Shown here piece after piece: positions 50,787-60,360 of a stretch of 64,000 bases of DNA. The translations under genes were made by a program, and so were the position numbers. Source of the stretch: Actinomycetota bacterium (GTDB lineage: Bacteria > Actinomycetota > Actinomycetes > S36-B12); contig JAUSNB010000021.1 in the NCBI GenBank assembly GCA_030645615.1, forward strand, positions 1 through 64,000, given 5' to 3'. Below the pieces are notes generated by a model. The model ran no database searches and was not told the origin of the DNA. It saw nothing but the letters and a program-made list of their open reading frames with translations. Numbering within the stretch: position 1 is the stretch's first letter; each line of letters begins with the position of its first letter.

Positions 50787-52077
50787 CGAGATCCTGAGCG
50801 GTCGAGCGCTGGGCCGGCTCGGAGATGCCCTGATCCTCATCGGCGAGGGCAGCCGGATCATCGACGCCAACGACGCCGCCCTGGCGCTCTATGCGTACTC
50901 ACGCGAGGAGATGCTCGCCCTGACCCTCGGCGACATCCGGGGTCCCCGCTTCCTTGAGCGCGTGCCCGCGGAGTTCCGCGGCGCGGACGGTCTGGCCCGG
51001 GTGTTCCACACCGAGCATTTCCGGAGCGACGGGACCGTGATCCCGGTCGAGGTACGCGCCGTGGAGGTGGCGGACGGCGAGGGAACCGTCGTCCTGTGCG
51101 CCACGCGCGACATCAGCAGCCAGGTCGATGCCGAGGCATCACTCCTGCTCAGCCACGCCCGACTGGACAACATCGCGGCCACCGTCCCGGGTGTGCTCTA
51201 CGAGTACGAGGTGGACCCGGCAGGAGGCGGGAGATACGTATACGTGGGGCCGGGGTGCCAGGGACTCCTCGGCCTTGCCGAGTCCGAGATGCGGGCAGAG
51301 GTGGACCCGGTGTGGGGATTGGTCCACGCGGACGACATCGAGCGGGTGCTCTCCGAGGACGAGGCCTGCGAGGGCGAGGGTGTCGTCTTCAACAGCGAGT
51401 TCCGGATCATCACGCCCGCCGGCGAGCTCAAGTGGCTGCACATGACCTCCCGGCAGCTGCCCTCGCAGGCCGGGAAGCCCGATGTCTGGTGCGGCATCAT
51501 GCTCGACATCACCGAGCGCAAGAACGCCGAGCAGGAGTTGCGGAGGCGCGACGTCGAACTGGCCCGGCTCAACGACGAACTCGTGCGCCAGGCCGCGACC
51601 GACTCGCTGACCGGCCTGGCGACTCGCCGGCACTTCTACGACTGCCTGGACCGCGGCATCCTGGAGGCCGAACGCGATGGGTGCAGCGTCAGCGTCGCCA
51701 GCTTCGACCTCGACGGCCTCAAGCGGGTCAACGACACGGGCGGCCATGCCCGGGGAGACCACGTCCTCGTCAGCTTCGCCGCCATCCTCGACGACCAGTG
51801 CCGCCACGAGGACGTCGCCGGCCGCCTTGGCGGCGATGAGTTCAGCGTCGCGATGCCGCGGATCGGCGTGGACGGGGGGCGCGATCTGGCCACGCGCGTC
51901 GTCGATGCCGCACGGGCGAACCCGCTCCTCATGGGCCTGGGCGTCACGGCAAGCGCCGGGGTTGCCGAATGGCGCCCTGGGGAACAGGCCGACGACGTTC
52001 TGCAGCGTGCCGACGCGGCGATGTACGCGGCCAAGCGCAGCGGCGGCGATTCGGTGGGCGGAACTCAGGCTTCCTGA
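50776..52077 (+). CDS. PAS-PAS-GGDEF diguanylate cyclase
   Basis: 433 residues from the GTG at 50776 with GGGAGGGG upstream. PAS 1 is about 10-118 (ALILIGEGSRIIDANDAALA, RSDGTVIPVEVRAV). PAS 2 is about 130-255 (VPGVLYEYEVDP, LKWLHMTSRQLP, DITERKNAEQELRR). The GGDEF domain is about 275-430, with the intact signature RLGGDEF and the ATDSLTGLATRRHF start. It makes c-di-GMP from GTP, probably in response to a ligand held by a PAS domain. No membrane part. Confidence 0.92.
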   Translation: MTLDEILSGRALGRLGDALILIGEGSRIIDANDAALALYAYSREEMLALTLGDIRGPRFLERVPAEFRGADGLARVFHTEHFRSDGTVIPVEVRAVEVADGEGTVVLCATRDISSQVDAEASLLLSHARLDNIAATVPGVLYEYEVDPAGGGRYVYVGPGCQGLLGLAESEMRAEVDPVWGLVHADDIERVLSEDEACEGEGVVFNSEFRIITPAGELKWLHMTSRQLPSQAGKPDVWCGIMLDITERKNAEQELRRRDVELARLNDELVRQAATDSLTGLATRRHFYDCLDRGILEAERDGCSVSVASFDLDGLKRVNDTGGHARGDHVLVSFAAILDDQCRHEDVAGRLGGDEFSVAMPRIGVDGGRDLATRVVDAARANPLLMGLGVTASAGVAEWRPGEQADDVLQRADAAMYAAKRSGGDSVGGTQAS

Positions 52078-52138
52078 CCGAGCATCCGGCCCCGTGCCTG
52101 CCTACCCTTGAAGCAGACACCAAGGGGTGGTGGTTGTC

Positions 52139-53614
52139 ATGACAACTAGGCCAATGCGCACAGCGATCTGGACGCTCTCCGTGACGGGCGCCCTCACCCT
52201 CTCGGTGGCCTCGGGGGTCGCGCTCGCCTCACTCCCGACCGTCGATTGCCCGCCGGGCCTTCCAGCGGACATGTGCGCCCAGTTGCAGGCAGCCGTACCC
52301 GGCGACCTGCCCAGTGGACTGCCCACGGAGATGCCCACCGCCATGCCTACGGCGATGCCCAGCGGACTGCCGAGTGACCTGCCCAGCGGGTTCCCGAGCG
52401 GGATGCCGACCGCCATGCCCAGCGGCATGACCACGACCGCTCCGGACTTCTCCACCATGTCCCCGAGCGAGGTGCAGGCGTTGATGGGGCAGGCGACCGC
52501 CGCCCAGATCTCGCAGTATGCCCCCCAGGCCATGGCACAGCTGTCCGGCGCCGAGCTCGCCGCGATGGCCCCGGCCGCCGTTGCCGGCATGAGCGGTGAG
52601 CAGTTCGCGGCGCTGGCCCCCAATGCGATCTCCAAGATGACCGGAGCCCAGATCGCCGCCCTCACCCCGAATGCCTTCAGCTACATGACGGCCGAGCAGG
52701 TCTTCGCCTTGGCGCCCACTGCCATCTCCAAGATGAGCGGCGACCAACTCGCGTCGGTATCGCCGCAGGCGATAGCCAAGCTCAGCGGCGACCAGCTCGC
52801 GGTCCTCTCGCCGTCGGCCATAGCCAAGCTCAGCGGCGACCAGTTGGCAGAGGTCTCGCCAGCGGCCATCGCGAAGCTCAGTGGGCCGCAGCTCACCTCC
52901 CTCGCGCCACTGGCCCTCGCGAAGATGGACGATGCCCAGCTGGCAAGGATCAAGCCACTGGTCATGGCGAAGATGAGCGCAACTCAGGTCGATGCGCTCA
53001 GCGCCGATGCGCTCAAGGGCCTGACGGCCGACCAGATCAGCCGCCTCGGCACCGGTGCCGTGGGGGCGCTGAGCCCCGATCAGCTCGCCGCCATGAAGGC
53101 GAAGACCGTCGCTGCGCTGAAGCCCGGGCAGATGCCGTCCTTGGATCCCGCCACGCTCACCGGCCTGCAGCCGGCGCAGCTCGCCGCCCTCCCGCCAGGG
53201 ACCCTCGCGGCCGTCTCGCCGGAGCAGTTCGGGCAGATGACGCCCGCCGCCGTGGCCAAGCTTCAGGCTGACCAGATGGCCAAGCTGATGCCCAAGACCA
53301 TCAACGGCGTGAACCCCCTGCAGATGGTCGTGCTTCCGCCGGCCACGGTCGCGGCCATGAAGCCGGCGCAGGTCTCGGCCATGAAGCCCCCCACGATCGC
53401 GGCGATGACGCCCCCGCAGATCAAGCAGATCCCGCCTGCATCGATCGCAGCGATCACGCCGAAGCAGATGGTCGGGATGCAGCCCAGCACCATCGCCAGG
53501 ATGAGCGTCTCCCAGATCCAGGCGCTGACGGGGCCAACGGCTCGGAACGTCACTCCCGCGCAGATGGAGGCTCTAGGCAGGGCTCAGTACGCCGCCCTCA
53601 TGGCCCGTCGCTAG
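52139..53614 (+). CDS. Secreted protein of tandem 16-residue repeats
   Basis: 491 residues. Signal peptide about 1-32. Residues about 56-98 are 4-residue units of the form xxP(S/T) ([12 protein letters not shown]). From about 118 to the end there are about 23 tandem repeats of exactly 16 residues, for example [16 protein letters not shown], with hydrophobic positions kept and the 12th usually Pro. The middle copies are nearly alike and the outer ones have drifted. No cell-wall anchor is seen. I recognise no family; a solenoid or adhesive fibre is likely. Confidence 0.8.
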   Translation: MTTRPMRTAIWTLSVTGALTLSVASGVALASLPTVDCPPGLPADMCAQLQAAVPGDLPSGLPTEMPTAMPTAMPSGLPSDLPSGFPSGMPTAMPSGMTTTAPDFSTMSPSEVQALMGQATAAQISQYAPQAMAQLSGAELAAMAPAAVAGMSGEQFAALAPNAISKMTGAQIAALTPNAFSYMTAEQVFALAPTAISKMSGDQLASVSPQAIAKLSGDQLAVLSPSAIAKLSGDQLAEVSPAAIAKLSGPQLTSLAPLALAKMDDAQLARIKPLVMAKMSATQVDALSADALKGLTADQISRLGTGAVGALSPDQLAAMKAKTVAALKPGQMPSLDPATLTGLQPAQLAALPPGTLAAVSPEQFGQMTPAAVAKLQADQMAKLMPKTINGVNPLQMVVLPPATVAAMKPAQVSAMKPPTIAAMTPPQIKQIPPASIAAITPKQMVGMQPSTIARMSVSQIQALTGPTARNVTPAQMEALGRAQYAALMARR

Positions 53615-54035
53615 CACCTCGGCCAGACTGCTTCAGGATGCCCCAGCCTGTCAGCACGTCGACGAGGTCCGGGCTCGTGTCCAGTGACCGCACCTCGGCG
53701 GGGGTGAACCACCCAGCCTCGCTCGCATCATCACCCGCGAGCGGGGCTGGCGAGCCCGTCACCGCCAGCAGGAAGTCGCGGATGACGTAGACCCCGCCGC
53801 CGGGCGCATCCCGCTCCACGGTGCCCACCTCGCGCACGACCGAGCCCGCGAGCCCGGTCTCCTCGCGCAGTTCGCGAACCACCGCAGCCTCGGCCGACTC
53901 GCCCTCCTCGACCCGTCCGCCAGGGATGGACCACAGGCCCTGGGCCGGCGGGTTGGCGCGCCGAACGAGCAGGAGCCTCCCGTCGCCATCGAGGACGACG
54001 GCGCCGACGCACGGGATCTGCCTGACCGGCCTCAC
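53598..54035 (-). CDS. Nudix hydrolase
   Basis: 145 residues. The Nudix box GX5EX7REUXEEXGU is complete, starting GGRVEEGES and ending RELREETGL. The family cuts nucleoside diphosphates linked to another group; the substrate is not clear (8-oxo-dGTP or a sugar nucleotide are possible). Its end overlaps the end of the repeat-protein gene by 17 bp. Its start overlaps the acyl-CoA dehydrogenase stop by 4 nt. Confidence 0.9.
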   Translation of the reverse strand: MRPVRQIPCVGAVVLDGDGRLLLVRRANPPAQGLWSIPGGRVEEGESAEAAVVRELREETGLAGSVVREVGTVERDAPGGGVYVIRDFLLAVTGSPAPLAGDDASEAGWFTPAEVRSLDTSPDLVDVLTGWGILKQSGRGASDGP

Positions 54036-55249
54036 GTGCGGGTCTTGTACTCCTCGAGCAGGCGGCGGGCGATGATCATGCGCTGGATGTCGGCGGTGCC
54101 TTCGCCGATGAGGAGCATGGGGGCCTCGCGATAGAGGCGCTCGATCTCGTACTCCTTGGAGTAGCCGTAGCCGCCGTGGATGCGGAATGAATCCTCGACG
54201 ACCTCCTTGCAGTACTCGCTGGCGAGGTACTTGGCCATGCCGGCCTCGAGGTCGTTGCGCTCGCCTGAGTCCTTCTTGCGGGCGGCCATGACCATCATCT
54301 GGTGGGCCGCCTCGACCTTCACCGCCATGTCGGCGAGCCGGAAGGACACGGCCTGGTGCTCGGCGATCGGCTTGCCGAACGTCACTCGCTGCTGCGCGTA
54401 CTCAACCCCGAGCTCGAAGGCCCGGATGCTCAGGCCGCACGCGCGGGCAGCGACGTTGACGCGACCCACCTCCACGCCATCCATCATCTGGTAGAAGCCC
54501 TTGCCGGGAACGCCGCCGAGGATGTCGGTGGCCTTCAGGCGCAGCCCGTCCATGACGAGTTCGGTCGTGTCCACGCCCTTGTAGCCCATCTTGTCGATCT
54601 TGCCGGGGATGGTCAGTCCCGGGCGGACCTCCCCGAACCCGGAGGGCTTCTCGATGAGGAAGGTGGTCATCTGCTTGTAGACGCTGGCGCCGTCGGCCGA
54701 CTCCTCGGGGGTCAGGACCAGCACGGCGACCAGGGTCGACGATCCGCCGTTGGTGAGCCACATCTTCGCGCCGTTGAGGATGAACTCGTCGCGATCGCCG
54801 TCGGCGGCCCGGACCGCCTTGCTCGTGATCGCCGCCACGTCGGACCCGCATCCGGGCTCGGACATGCTGAATGCCCCGCGCACCTCGCCCGTCGCCATGC
54901 GCGGCAGGTAGTGGGCCTTCTGCTCGTCCGTGCCGTGCTGCATGAGCATCCACGCCACGATGAAGTGGGTGTTGATCACCCCGGACACGCTCATCCAGCC
55001 GCGGGCGATCTCCTCCACGACCAAGGCGTACGTCAGGAGCGACTCCCCCAGGCCGCCGAACTCCTCGGGGATCATCAGTCCGAAGACGCCCATCTCCTTC
55101 AGCCCGTCGACGATCGCCTGCGGGTACTCGTCGGCGTGCTCGAGCTCGTTCGCCACGGGAATGATCTCGTTGTCGACGAACTCGCGGATCGCGGCGAGGA
55201 TGTCTCGCTGGTCCCCGGTGAGTCCCTCTGTCACGGCAAGGCGGGTCAT
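54032..55249 (-). CDS. Acyl-CoA dehydrogenase
   Basis: 405 residues from the ATG at 55249. Signatures: [56 protein letters not shown], and the end [18 protein letters not shown] preceded by the catalytic Glu in [11 protein letters not shown]. It oxidises an acyl-CoA to the 2-enoyl form with FAD. It follows the CitE-like gene by 17 bp. The pair may belong to a pathway of short branched or dicarboxylic acyl-CoAs. Confidence 0.92.
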   Translation of the reverse strand: MTRLAVTEGLTGDQRDILAAIREFVDNEIIPVANELEHADEYPQAIVDGLKEMGVFGLMIPEEFGGLGESLLTYALVVEEIARGWMSVSGVINTHFIVAWMLMQHGTDEQKAHYLPRMATGEVRGAFSMSEPGCGSDVAAITSKAVRAADGDRDEFILNGAKMWLTNGGSSTLVAVLVLTPEESADGASVYKQMTTFLIEKPSGFGEVRPGLTIPGKIDKMGYKGVDTTELVMDGLRLKATDILGGVPGKGFYQMMDGVEVGRVNVAARACGLSIRAFELGVEYAQQRVTFGKPIAEHQAVSFRLADMAVKVEAAHQMMVMAARKKDSGERNDLEAGMAKYLASEYCKEVVEDSFRIHGGYGYSKEYEIERLYREAPMLLIGEGTADIQRMIIARRLLEEYKTRT

Positions 55250-55266
55250 GTCACTGCTCCGGTCTG

Positions 55267-56229
55267 TCAGGCGCTGGGGGGCTCGAAGGTCGTGGTGCGG
55301 GCCAAGCCGGCGGCGCGGCCCTTCGCGGAGATGACCAGGGCCATCTTGCGGGATGCCTCGTCGATCATCTCGTCGCCCAGCATCACCGCGCCCTTCGCCC
55401 CCCCGGCCGCCGACGTGTAGTAGTCGTAGGCGTCCAGGATCAGCTCCGCGTGGTCGTAGTCCTCCTGCCGCGGGCTGAACACCTCGTTCGCGGCCGCGAC
55501 CTGGTCCGGGTGCAGCACCCACTTGCCGTCGAACCCCAGCGCCGCGCTGCGGCCGGCCACTCGCTTGTAGCCCTCGATGTCCTTGATCGCCAGGTACGGT
55601 CCGTCGATCGCCTGCTTGTCGTACGCCCGCGCCGCCATCAGGATCCGCATCAGGATGTAGTGGTACGCGTCACCGACGTCGTAACCCGGCGGCTGCTCCC
55701 CCACCACGAGGGACTTCATGTTGATGCTCGCCATGAAGTCCGCCGGCCCGAAGATCAACGTCTCCACCCGCGGGCTGGCCTGCGCGATGGCATCGATGTT
55801 GATGAGGCCGAGCGCATTCTCGATCTGCGCCTCGATCCCGATCCGGCCAACCTCCAGGCCGTTGCTCTTCTCGACCTGCGTCAGCAGCAGGTCCAGCGCC
55901 ACCACCTGGTCCGCCGTCTGCACCTTCGGCAGCATGATGCAGTCCAGGTTCGCGCCCGCGCCCTCGACGACCTCCACGACGTCGGCATACGTCCACTGCG
56001 TCGTCCAGTCGTTGACCCGCACCACCCGCACCTTGCCCTCGTAGCCGCCCTCGTTCAGCGCCGCCACGATGTTCTTGCGGGCATCCGGCTTCGCCAGCGG
56101 GGCAACCGCGTCCTCGATGTCCATGAACACCTGGTCCGCAGGCAGCCCCCTCGCCTTATCCAGCATCTTCGGGCTGCTGCCCGGCACCGCAAGATTCGAC
56201 CGCCTCGACCTCAACACGTGAGCCTCCAT
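55267..56229 (-). CDS. CitE/HpcH family lyase, malyl-CoA lyase-like
   Basis: 320 residues. RRSNLAVPGSSPKMLDKARG, the metal-binding VFMDIEDAVAP, LPKVQTADQV, IEAQIENALGLINIDAIA and GFDGKWVLHPDQV are shared with malyl-CoA lyase and malyl-CoA thioesterase. The listed ATG at 56229 is weak; GGAGG inside the first codons points to a GTG at 56217 as the start. It lies just upstream of the acyl-CoA dehydrogenase gene. Confidence 0.88.
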   Translation of the reverse strand: MEAHVLRSRRSNLAVPGSSPKMLDKARGLPADQVFMDIEDAVAPLAKPDARKNIVAALNEGGYEGKVRVVRVNDWTTQWTYADVVEVVEGAGANLDCIMLPKVQTADQVVALDLLLTQVEKSNGLEVGRIGIEAQIENALGLINIDAIAQASPRVETLIFGPADFMASINMKSLVVGEQPPGYDVGDAYHYILMRILMAARAYDKQAIDGPYLAIKDIEGYKRVAGRSAALGFDGKWVLHPDQVAAANEVFSPRQEDYDHAELILDAYDYYTSAAGGAKGAVMLGDEMIDEASRKMALVISAKGRAAGLARTTTFEPPSA

Positions 56230-56254
56230 GATCCGGTTGGCCCAAATCTATCGG

Positions 56255-57520
56255 TCAGTCCAGGCCGATGATCACGTCGCCGTCCCCTGGCCGCACGGCG
56301 CTCACCAGCGACCACGGCACCCGGAACACCCGGCCAGGGGAGGCTGGCCAGGGCAGAACTCGGCGGGCCAGCAGCCGGCCGCCCTGCCGGACGGATACCC
56401 GGGGCACCGCCCGGTGGCCGGTTGGCCACAGCAGCAGTCGGCCGCGGGGCGGTGCGGGATCGCCGGGCCGGATGACCCCGGGGGCCACCCACGCGAAGCC
56501 AGCCCCCGCACGAACGAGCACCGCGTCTGCCGGACGGGTGGCCCCACCGAGCCAGCTGGCGACCTGCGCCGCCGCGTGGCGCCCGTCGAGGGCTGCCACG
56601 TCGGCAGTGTCGACGGGGTGAAGCAGGTTCCCTGCGGCGAACACGCCCTCTGCGCTCGTGCGCAGCGCGGTGTCGACCACCGGGGAGAGGCTGCCCGGGT
56701 CGAGATCCAGTCCGCGCATCCGAGCCAGTTCGTTGTCGGGGATCCAGTCGCCGGTGAAGACCACCGTGTCGCATTCGATCATGACCTTCTGGCCCGTGCC
56801 TTCATGCGTGAACTCGACCGCCTCGACCCGCTCTTTGCCGACGATCCGGGTTACCCGCGTGCGACGCACGACCGGAACCCGCAACATCGTCCGACCGGGA
56901 ACGCTGAAGGCGGCATAGGACTCGGGACGCTCGTGCAGCGTCGTCATGGCCACCGTCGCGCAGCCTGCCTCCCTCAGGGTGAGGACCGCGGACCAGCTGA
57001 CCAGCTCGGCCCCGACCACGACCGCCCGCAGGCCGATCAACCCACCCGCCCGCTCGTGCCGGCCATGCACGAGGTCCTGCAGCAGGCCGGTGGTGAGAAC
57101 CCCGCTGGGCCGGTCGCCCGGGATCATGCGTGCACTGCGCGATCGCTCCCGCGCCCCGGTGGCCAGGACGACTGCCTCCGCCTCGACGAGCAGGCGGCCC
57201 GCTGGGCTGGTGACGAGCAGGGCCCGGTCGCCCGCCCAGTGGGTGGCCATGGCGCCCGTGCGCACGTCGCTCCCCCAGTCACGGGCCTGCTGCACGATCC
57301 GCTCGGCGTACTGCGGGCCGGTCATGACCCGGCGCAGGTCGCGCACGCCGTAGCCGATGTGGCCGCTCGTGCGGGGGACACCCCCGGCTGCGCGCTGCCG
57401 TTCGAGGACGAGCACGGGACCGATGCCGAGTTGCCGGAGCGCCGTGGCGGCAGCAAGGCCAGCAGGGCCGCCCCCGACGACCGCGACCGCCGGCCGCAGC
57501 ACGTCCCGATGGCTGGTCAC
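56255..57520 (-). CDS. FAD-dependent pyridine nucleotide oxidoreductase (GlpB/HcnB-like)
   Basis: 421 residues from the GTG that overlaps the previous stop. FAD-binding VAVVGGGPAGLAAATALRQL, a second NAD-type site LRAVVVGAELVSWSAVLTL, and GVFAAGNLLHPVDTADVAAL near the end. The first site has GxGxxG; the second is changed to GAELVS, so NAD(P)H binding may be poor. With the two genes upstream it forms a unit for glycerol-3-phosphate oxidation, perhaps passing electrons onward. Confidence 0.83.
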   Translation of the reverse strand: MTSHRDVLRPAVAVVGGGPAGLAAATALRQLGIGPVLVLERQRAAGGVPRTSGHIGYGVRDLRRVMTGPQYAERIVQQARDWGSDVRTGAMATHWAGDRALLVTSPAGRLLVEAEAVVLATGARERSRSARMIPGDRPSGVLTTGLLQDLVHGRHERAGGLIGLRAVVVGAELVSWSAVLTLREAGCATVAMTTLHERPESYAAFSVPGRTMLRVPVVRRTRVTRIVGKERVEAVEFTHEGTGQKVMIECDTVVFTGDWIPDNELARMRGLDLDPGSLSPVVDTALRTSAEGVFAAGNLLHPVDTADVAALDGRHAAAQVASWLGGATRPADAVLVRAGAGFAWVAPGVIRPGDPAPPRGRLLLWPTGHRAVPRVSVRQGGRLLARRVLPWPASPGRVFRVPWSLVSAVRPGDGDVIIGLD

Positions 57521-58899
57521 GCGCCCTCCCCGCGCAGCAGGGCATCGACCTCGGCCCCGCAGGCGAACCCCTGGCACCGTCCCATGACCGCGCGCGTCCG
57601 CCTTCGAAGCCCGTCGAGGTCCACCGGCGGGATCGGCGAGCGGAGCGCATCGCGGATCTCGCCGCGGGTGACCCGCTCGCAGAAGCACACGATGGTGCCG
57701 TAGTCCGGGTCGTGCTCGATCAGGTCGACGCGCTCGTAGGGTCGCGGGAAGGCCTCGCCGAGGTTGGGCATGCGCGGCGGGGCGGGAACATCGGGGCGGA
57801 GGTCCAGGCGGTGCCCCGACCCTTCGATGAGGTCGCAGGCACGCTCGGCGAGCGCCATCGATGCGGTGAGGCCCGTCGATCGGATGCCGCCGAGGACGAC
57901 ATAGCGCTGGGCCGGGTCGACGTCGACCACGTAGTCGGCATGCTCGGTGGCCGCCCGGAGCCCGGCGTAGGAGGCCGTCACCTCCTCGGCCATCAGTCCG
58001 GGCATGATGACGCCGCCCTTGGCGAGCAGGAATGCATAGCCCTCAGCGGATGTCGACGTGTCGTGGCGGTCGGCGAGGTCCTCCGACGTAGGACCGAGCA
58101 TGACGTTGCCGAAGATCGTCGGACTGACGAGCACTCCCTTGCCCTTGGCTGAAGGCACCGGCAGGACGATGCGCGGCACGGATGCTCGCGCGAGCTTGTC
58201 GAACACCAGCAGCTCCCCGCGACGCGGCACGACCGTGAACCGGCGGTGCCCGAACATCGCATCCACGCGGTCACTGCCCAAGCCTGCCGCGTTGACCACC
58301 CACCGGGTGCGGACGTCCCCGCCCGTCGTGCTCAGCACCGTTGCGTCGGCGCCGACATCCGCCGAGGTCACCCTGTGGTTGAGGAGCAGCCGGGCGCCAC
58401 GGGCGAGCGCGTCCGTGGCGTAGGCGAGGGTCGTCGTCCACGGGCAGATGATCGATTCCCCGGGAATGAGCAGCCCGCCGAGTGCACCCGGCCCCAACGC
58501 GGGCACGTGGTCGTATGCGGAGTTGACGGGCACGGCATCGGCGTAGCCGTTCCGTGCAGCCTTGTCACGCAGGGCGGGGAGCGTGGAGAGCTCCTCCTCC
58601 GTCCACGCCACCAGCAGGGCGCCCGTGGCCTCCACCGGGATGCCTGTGTCGCCCGCGTACGCCGACAGCAGGTCGTAGCCGCGCGACACCATGGTCGACT
58701 CGAGCGATCCGGGAGCGGCATCGAAGCCGGTGTGCAGGATCGCCGTGTTCGCTTTGCTGGTGACGTCCCCGACGTCGCCGCGTGCCTCGACCAGTGCGAC
58801 CGCCACCGGCCGTCCGTCCGTCTGTCGCCCAGCCAGCTCGCGCGCTACCGCGCAGCCCACGACTCCCCCGCCGATGACCGCCACGTCGACGTCGATCAC
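57517..58899 (-). CDS. FAD-dependent glycerol-3-phosphate dehydrogenase-like protein with BFD [2Fe-2S] domain
   Basis: 460 residues. DAO-type FAD site DVAVIGGGVVGCAVARELAG, the DAO core GGIRSTGLTASMALAERA, and a C-terminal BFD-like iron-sulfur domain with CFCERVTRGEI and GRCQGFACG (four cysteines). This plan is that of anaerobic-type GlpA and its relatives. The gene overlaps glycerol kinase upstream and the GlpB-like gene downstream. It likely oxidises glycerol 3-phosphate to DHAP, with electrons leaving through the iron-sulfur site. Confidence 0.88.
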   Translation of the reverse strand: MIDVDVAVIGGGVVGCAVARELAGRQTDGRPVAVALVEARGDVGDVTSKANTAILHTGFDAAPGSLESTMVSRGYDLLSAYAGDTGIPVEATGALLVAWTEEELSTLPALRDKAARNGYADAVPVNSAYDHVPALGPGALGGLLIPGESIICPWTTTLAYATDALARGARLLLNHRVTSADVGADATVLSTTGGDVRTRWVVNAAGLGSDRVDAMFGHRRFTVVPRRGELLVFDKLARASVPRIVLPVPSAKGKGVLVSPTIFGNVMLGPTSEDLADRHDTSTSAEGYAFLLAKGGVIMPGLMAEEVTASYAGLRAATEHADYVVDVDPAQRYVVLGGIRSTGLTASMALAERACDLIEGSGHRLDLRPDVPAPPRMPNLGEAFPRPYERVDLIEHDPDYGTIVCFCERVTRGEIRDALRSPIPPVDLDGLRRRTRAVMGRCQGFACGAEVDALLRGEGA

Positions 58900-60329
58900 G
58901 GCACTACCTCGGGCAGGTCAGCCTCGGCCGCCGCTCGCCAACGACTCAGCAGGTCCCCTGCCCGGTCGGCGGTCCAGCGCGGCCGGTAGACGGCTGCAGG
59001 TGTCCAGGGCCAGGTGACATCCGCCAGCCCGAAGCGTGGCGTGACGCCCAGGCTGCCGAGCGCGGCAGCTCCCAGGGCCGTGGCGTGCGGCGACGAGTAC
59101 ACCTCGACGGGCACCTGCAGCAGGTCGGCCTGTGCCTGCATGAGGACGGCGGACTGGGCCAGTCCGCCATCCACGCGAAGCCGACTGATGGGCCGGCCCA
59201 GATCGTGCGCGAAGACACCGGCCAGGACGGCCACCTGCGCGGCGATCCCTTCGACGACGGCCCGTACGAGCGAGGCCCGCGTCGTCGCCAGGCTCAGACC
59301 CGTGAAGCTGGCCAGGGCATCGGCTCGCCAGTACGGCGCAGCCAGTCCTGCCAGGGCCGGAACGAAGACCACCCCGTCACTGGTGGCTCCTGCCGCCTCA
59401 CCGAGATCGCGGGCGTCCGCCAGGAGGCCGAGGTCCACAAGCCAGCGAAGCGCGGAGGCGACCGTGTAGGCCTGCCCGTCGAGGCAGTACTGCGTGCCCT
59501 CGCGGGTGCGCCACGCCACCGAGGTGGTCAGCCCTGCGTGCGACCGCGTCGCATCCGCGCCGGTGTTGGCCAGCATGAAGGCGCCGGTGCCATACGTGCA
59601 CTTGCTGCTCCCGACGTCGATGCACCCCTCGGCAAGCAGCGCGGCCTGCTGGTCGACCACGAGCCCGGAGACGGGCGTGTCGGTGCCGAACGCCGACGTG
59701 CTGCCGACGACCTCATCGCAGGCAACCAACCTTGGCATCTGCTCGTCAGCGAGCCCGAACACCGACATCAGCCCTTCGTCCCACTGGACCGCGTCCAGGT
59801 CAAGCACGAGCGACCTGCTCGCGGTCGTGACATCCGTGACGAACTCGCCTGTGAGCTGGTGCACCAACCACGAATCGCTGGTCGTCACGACGCCGTCACG
59901 TGTCAGGTTCTCGCGCAGCCATGCCATCTTCGGCGCCGAGAAGTACGGGCTCAAGACCAGTCCCGTCCGCGCGGCGATGTCGTCCCTGTGTTCCGCCAGC
60001 CGGCGGCACACCGACTCTGATCTGCGGTCCTGCCAGCCGATCGCCGGCGTCAGCGGCTTGCCCGTGGCCGGATCCCAGGCCAATACGGTCTCGCCCTGGT
60101 TCGCGAGGGCGACGACGTCGATCCGGGTTCCGGCCTCCTCGACGGCCTGGCGACCGGCGGTGAGCACGGACTCCAGCAGCTCGCGGGGATCCTGCTCGAC
60201 CGCACCGGCCCCCCGGTAGTCGGGACGCACCTCGCACTCGCTGGACGCGATCACCCGGCCGTCCGGCTCGACGACGATGGCCTTGGTGCCCGACGTGCCC
60301 TGGTCGATCGCGAGGACGCTCACGGCCAC
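58896..60329 (-). CDS. glpK: FGGY-family carbohydrate kinase, probable glycerol kinase
   Basis: 477 residues from a GTG. N-terminal phosphate loop LAIDQGTSGTKAIV, GWQDRRSESVC (the family's W-D-R substrate segment), YGTGAFMLANTGA and LRVDGGLAQSAVLMQAQADL. Glycerol kinases share these, and the neighbours fit glycerol use. It phosphorylates glycerol at the first step. It is first of three genes with 4-nt overlaps. Another polyol is possible. Confidence 0.85.
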   Translation of the reverse strand: MAVSVLAIDQGTSGTKAIVVEPDGRVIASSECEVRPDYRGAGAVEQDPRELLESVLTAGRQAVEEAGTRIDVVALANQGETVLAWDPATGKPLTPAIGWQDRRSESVCRRLAEHRDDIAARTGLVLSPYFSAPKMAWLRENLTRDGVVTTSDSWLVHQLTGEFVTDVTTASRSLVLDLDAVQWDEGLMSVFGLADEQMPRLVACDEVVGSTSAFGTDTPVSGLVVDQQAALLAEGCIDVGSSKCTYGTGAFMLANTGADATRSHAGLTTSVAWRTREGTQYCLDGQAYTVASALRWLVDLGLLADARDLGEAAGATSDGVVFVPALAGLAAPYWRADALASFTGLSLATTRASLVRAVVEGIAAQVAVLAGVFAHDLGRPISRLRVDGGLAQSAVLMQAQADLLQVPVEVYSSPHATALGAAALGSLGVTPRFGLADVTWPWTPAAVYRPRWTADRAGDLLSRWRAAAEADLPEVVP

Positions 60330-60360
60330 GAATGTAGCGACGCCGGTGGCAGCGGCGCGC

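Noticed and set aside
52300-53600. Tandem DNA repeats, possible CRISPR or VNTR
   Set aside because: The 48-base period is that of the 16-residue protein repeat in one open frame.
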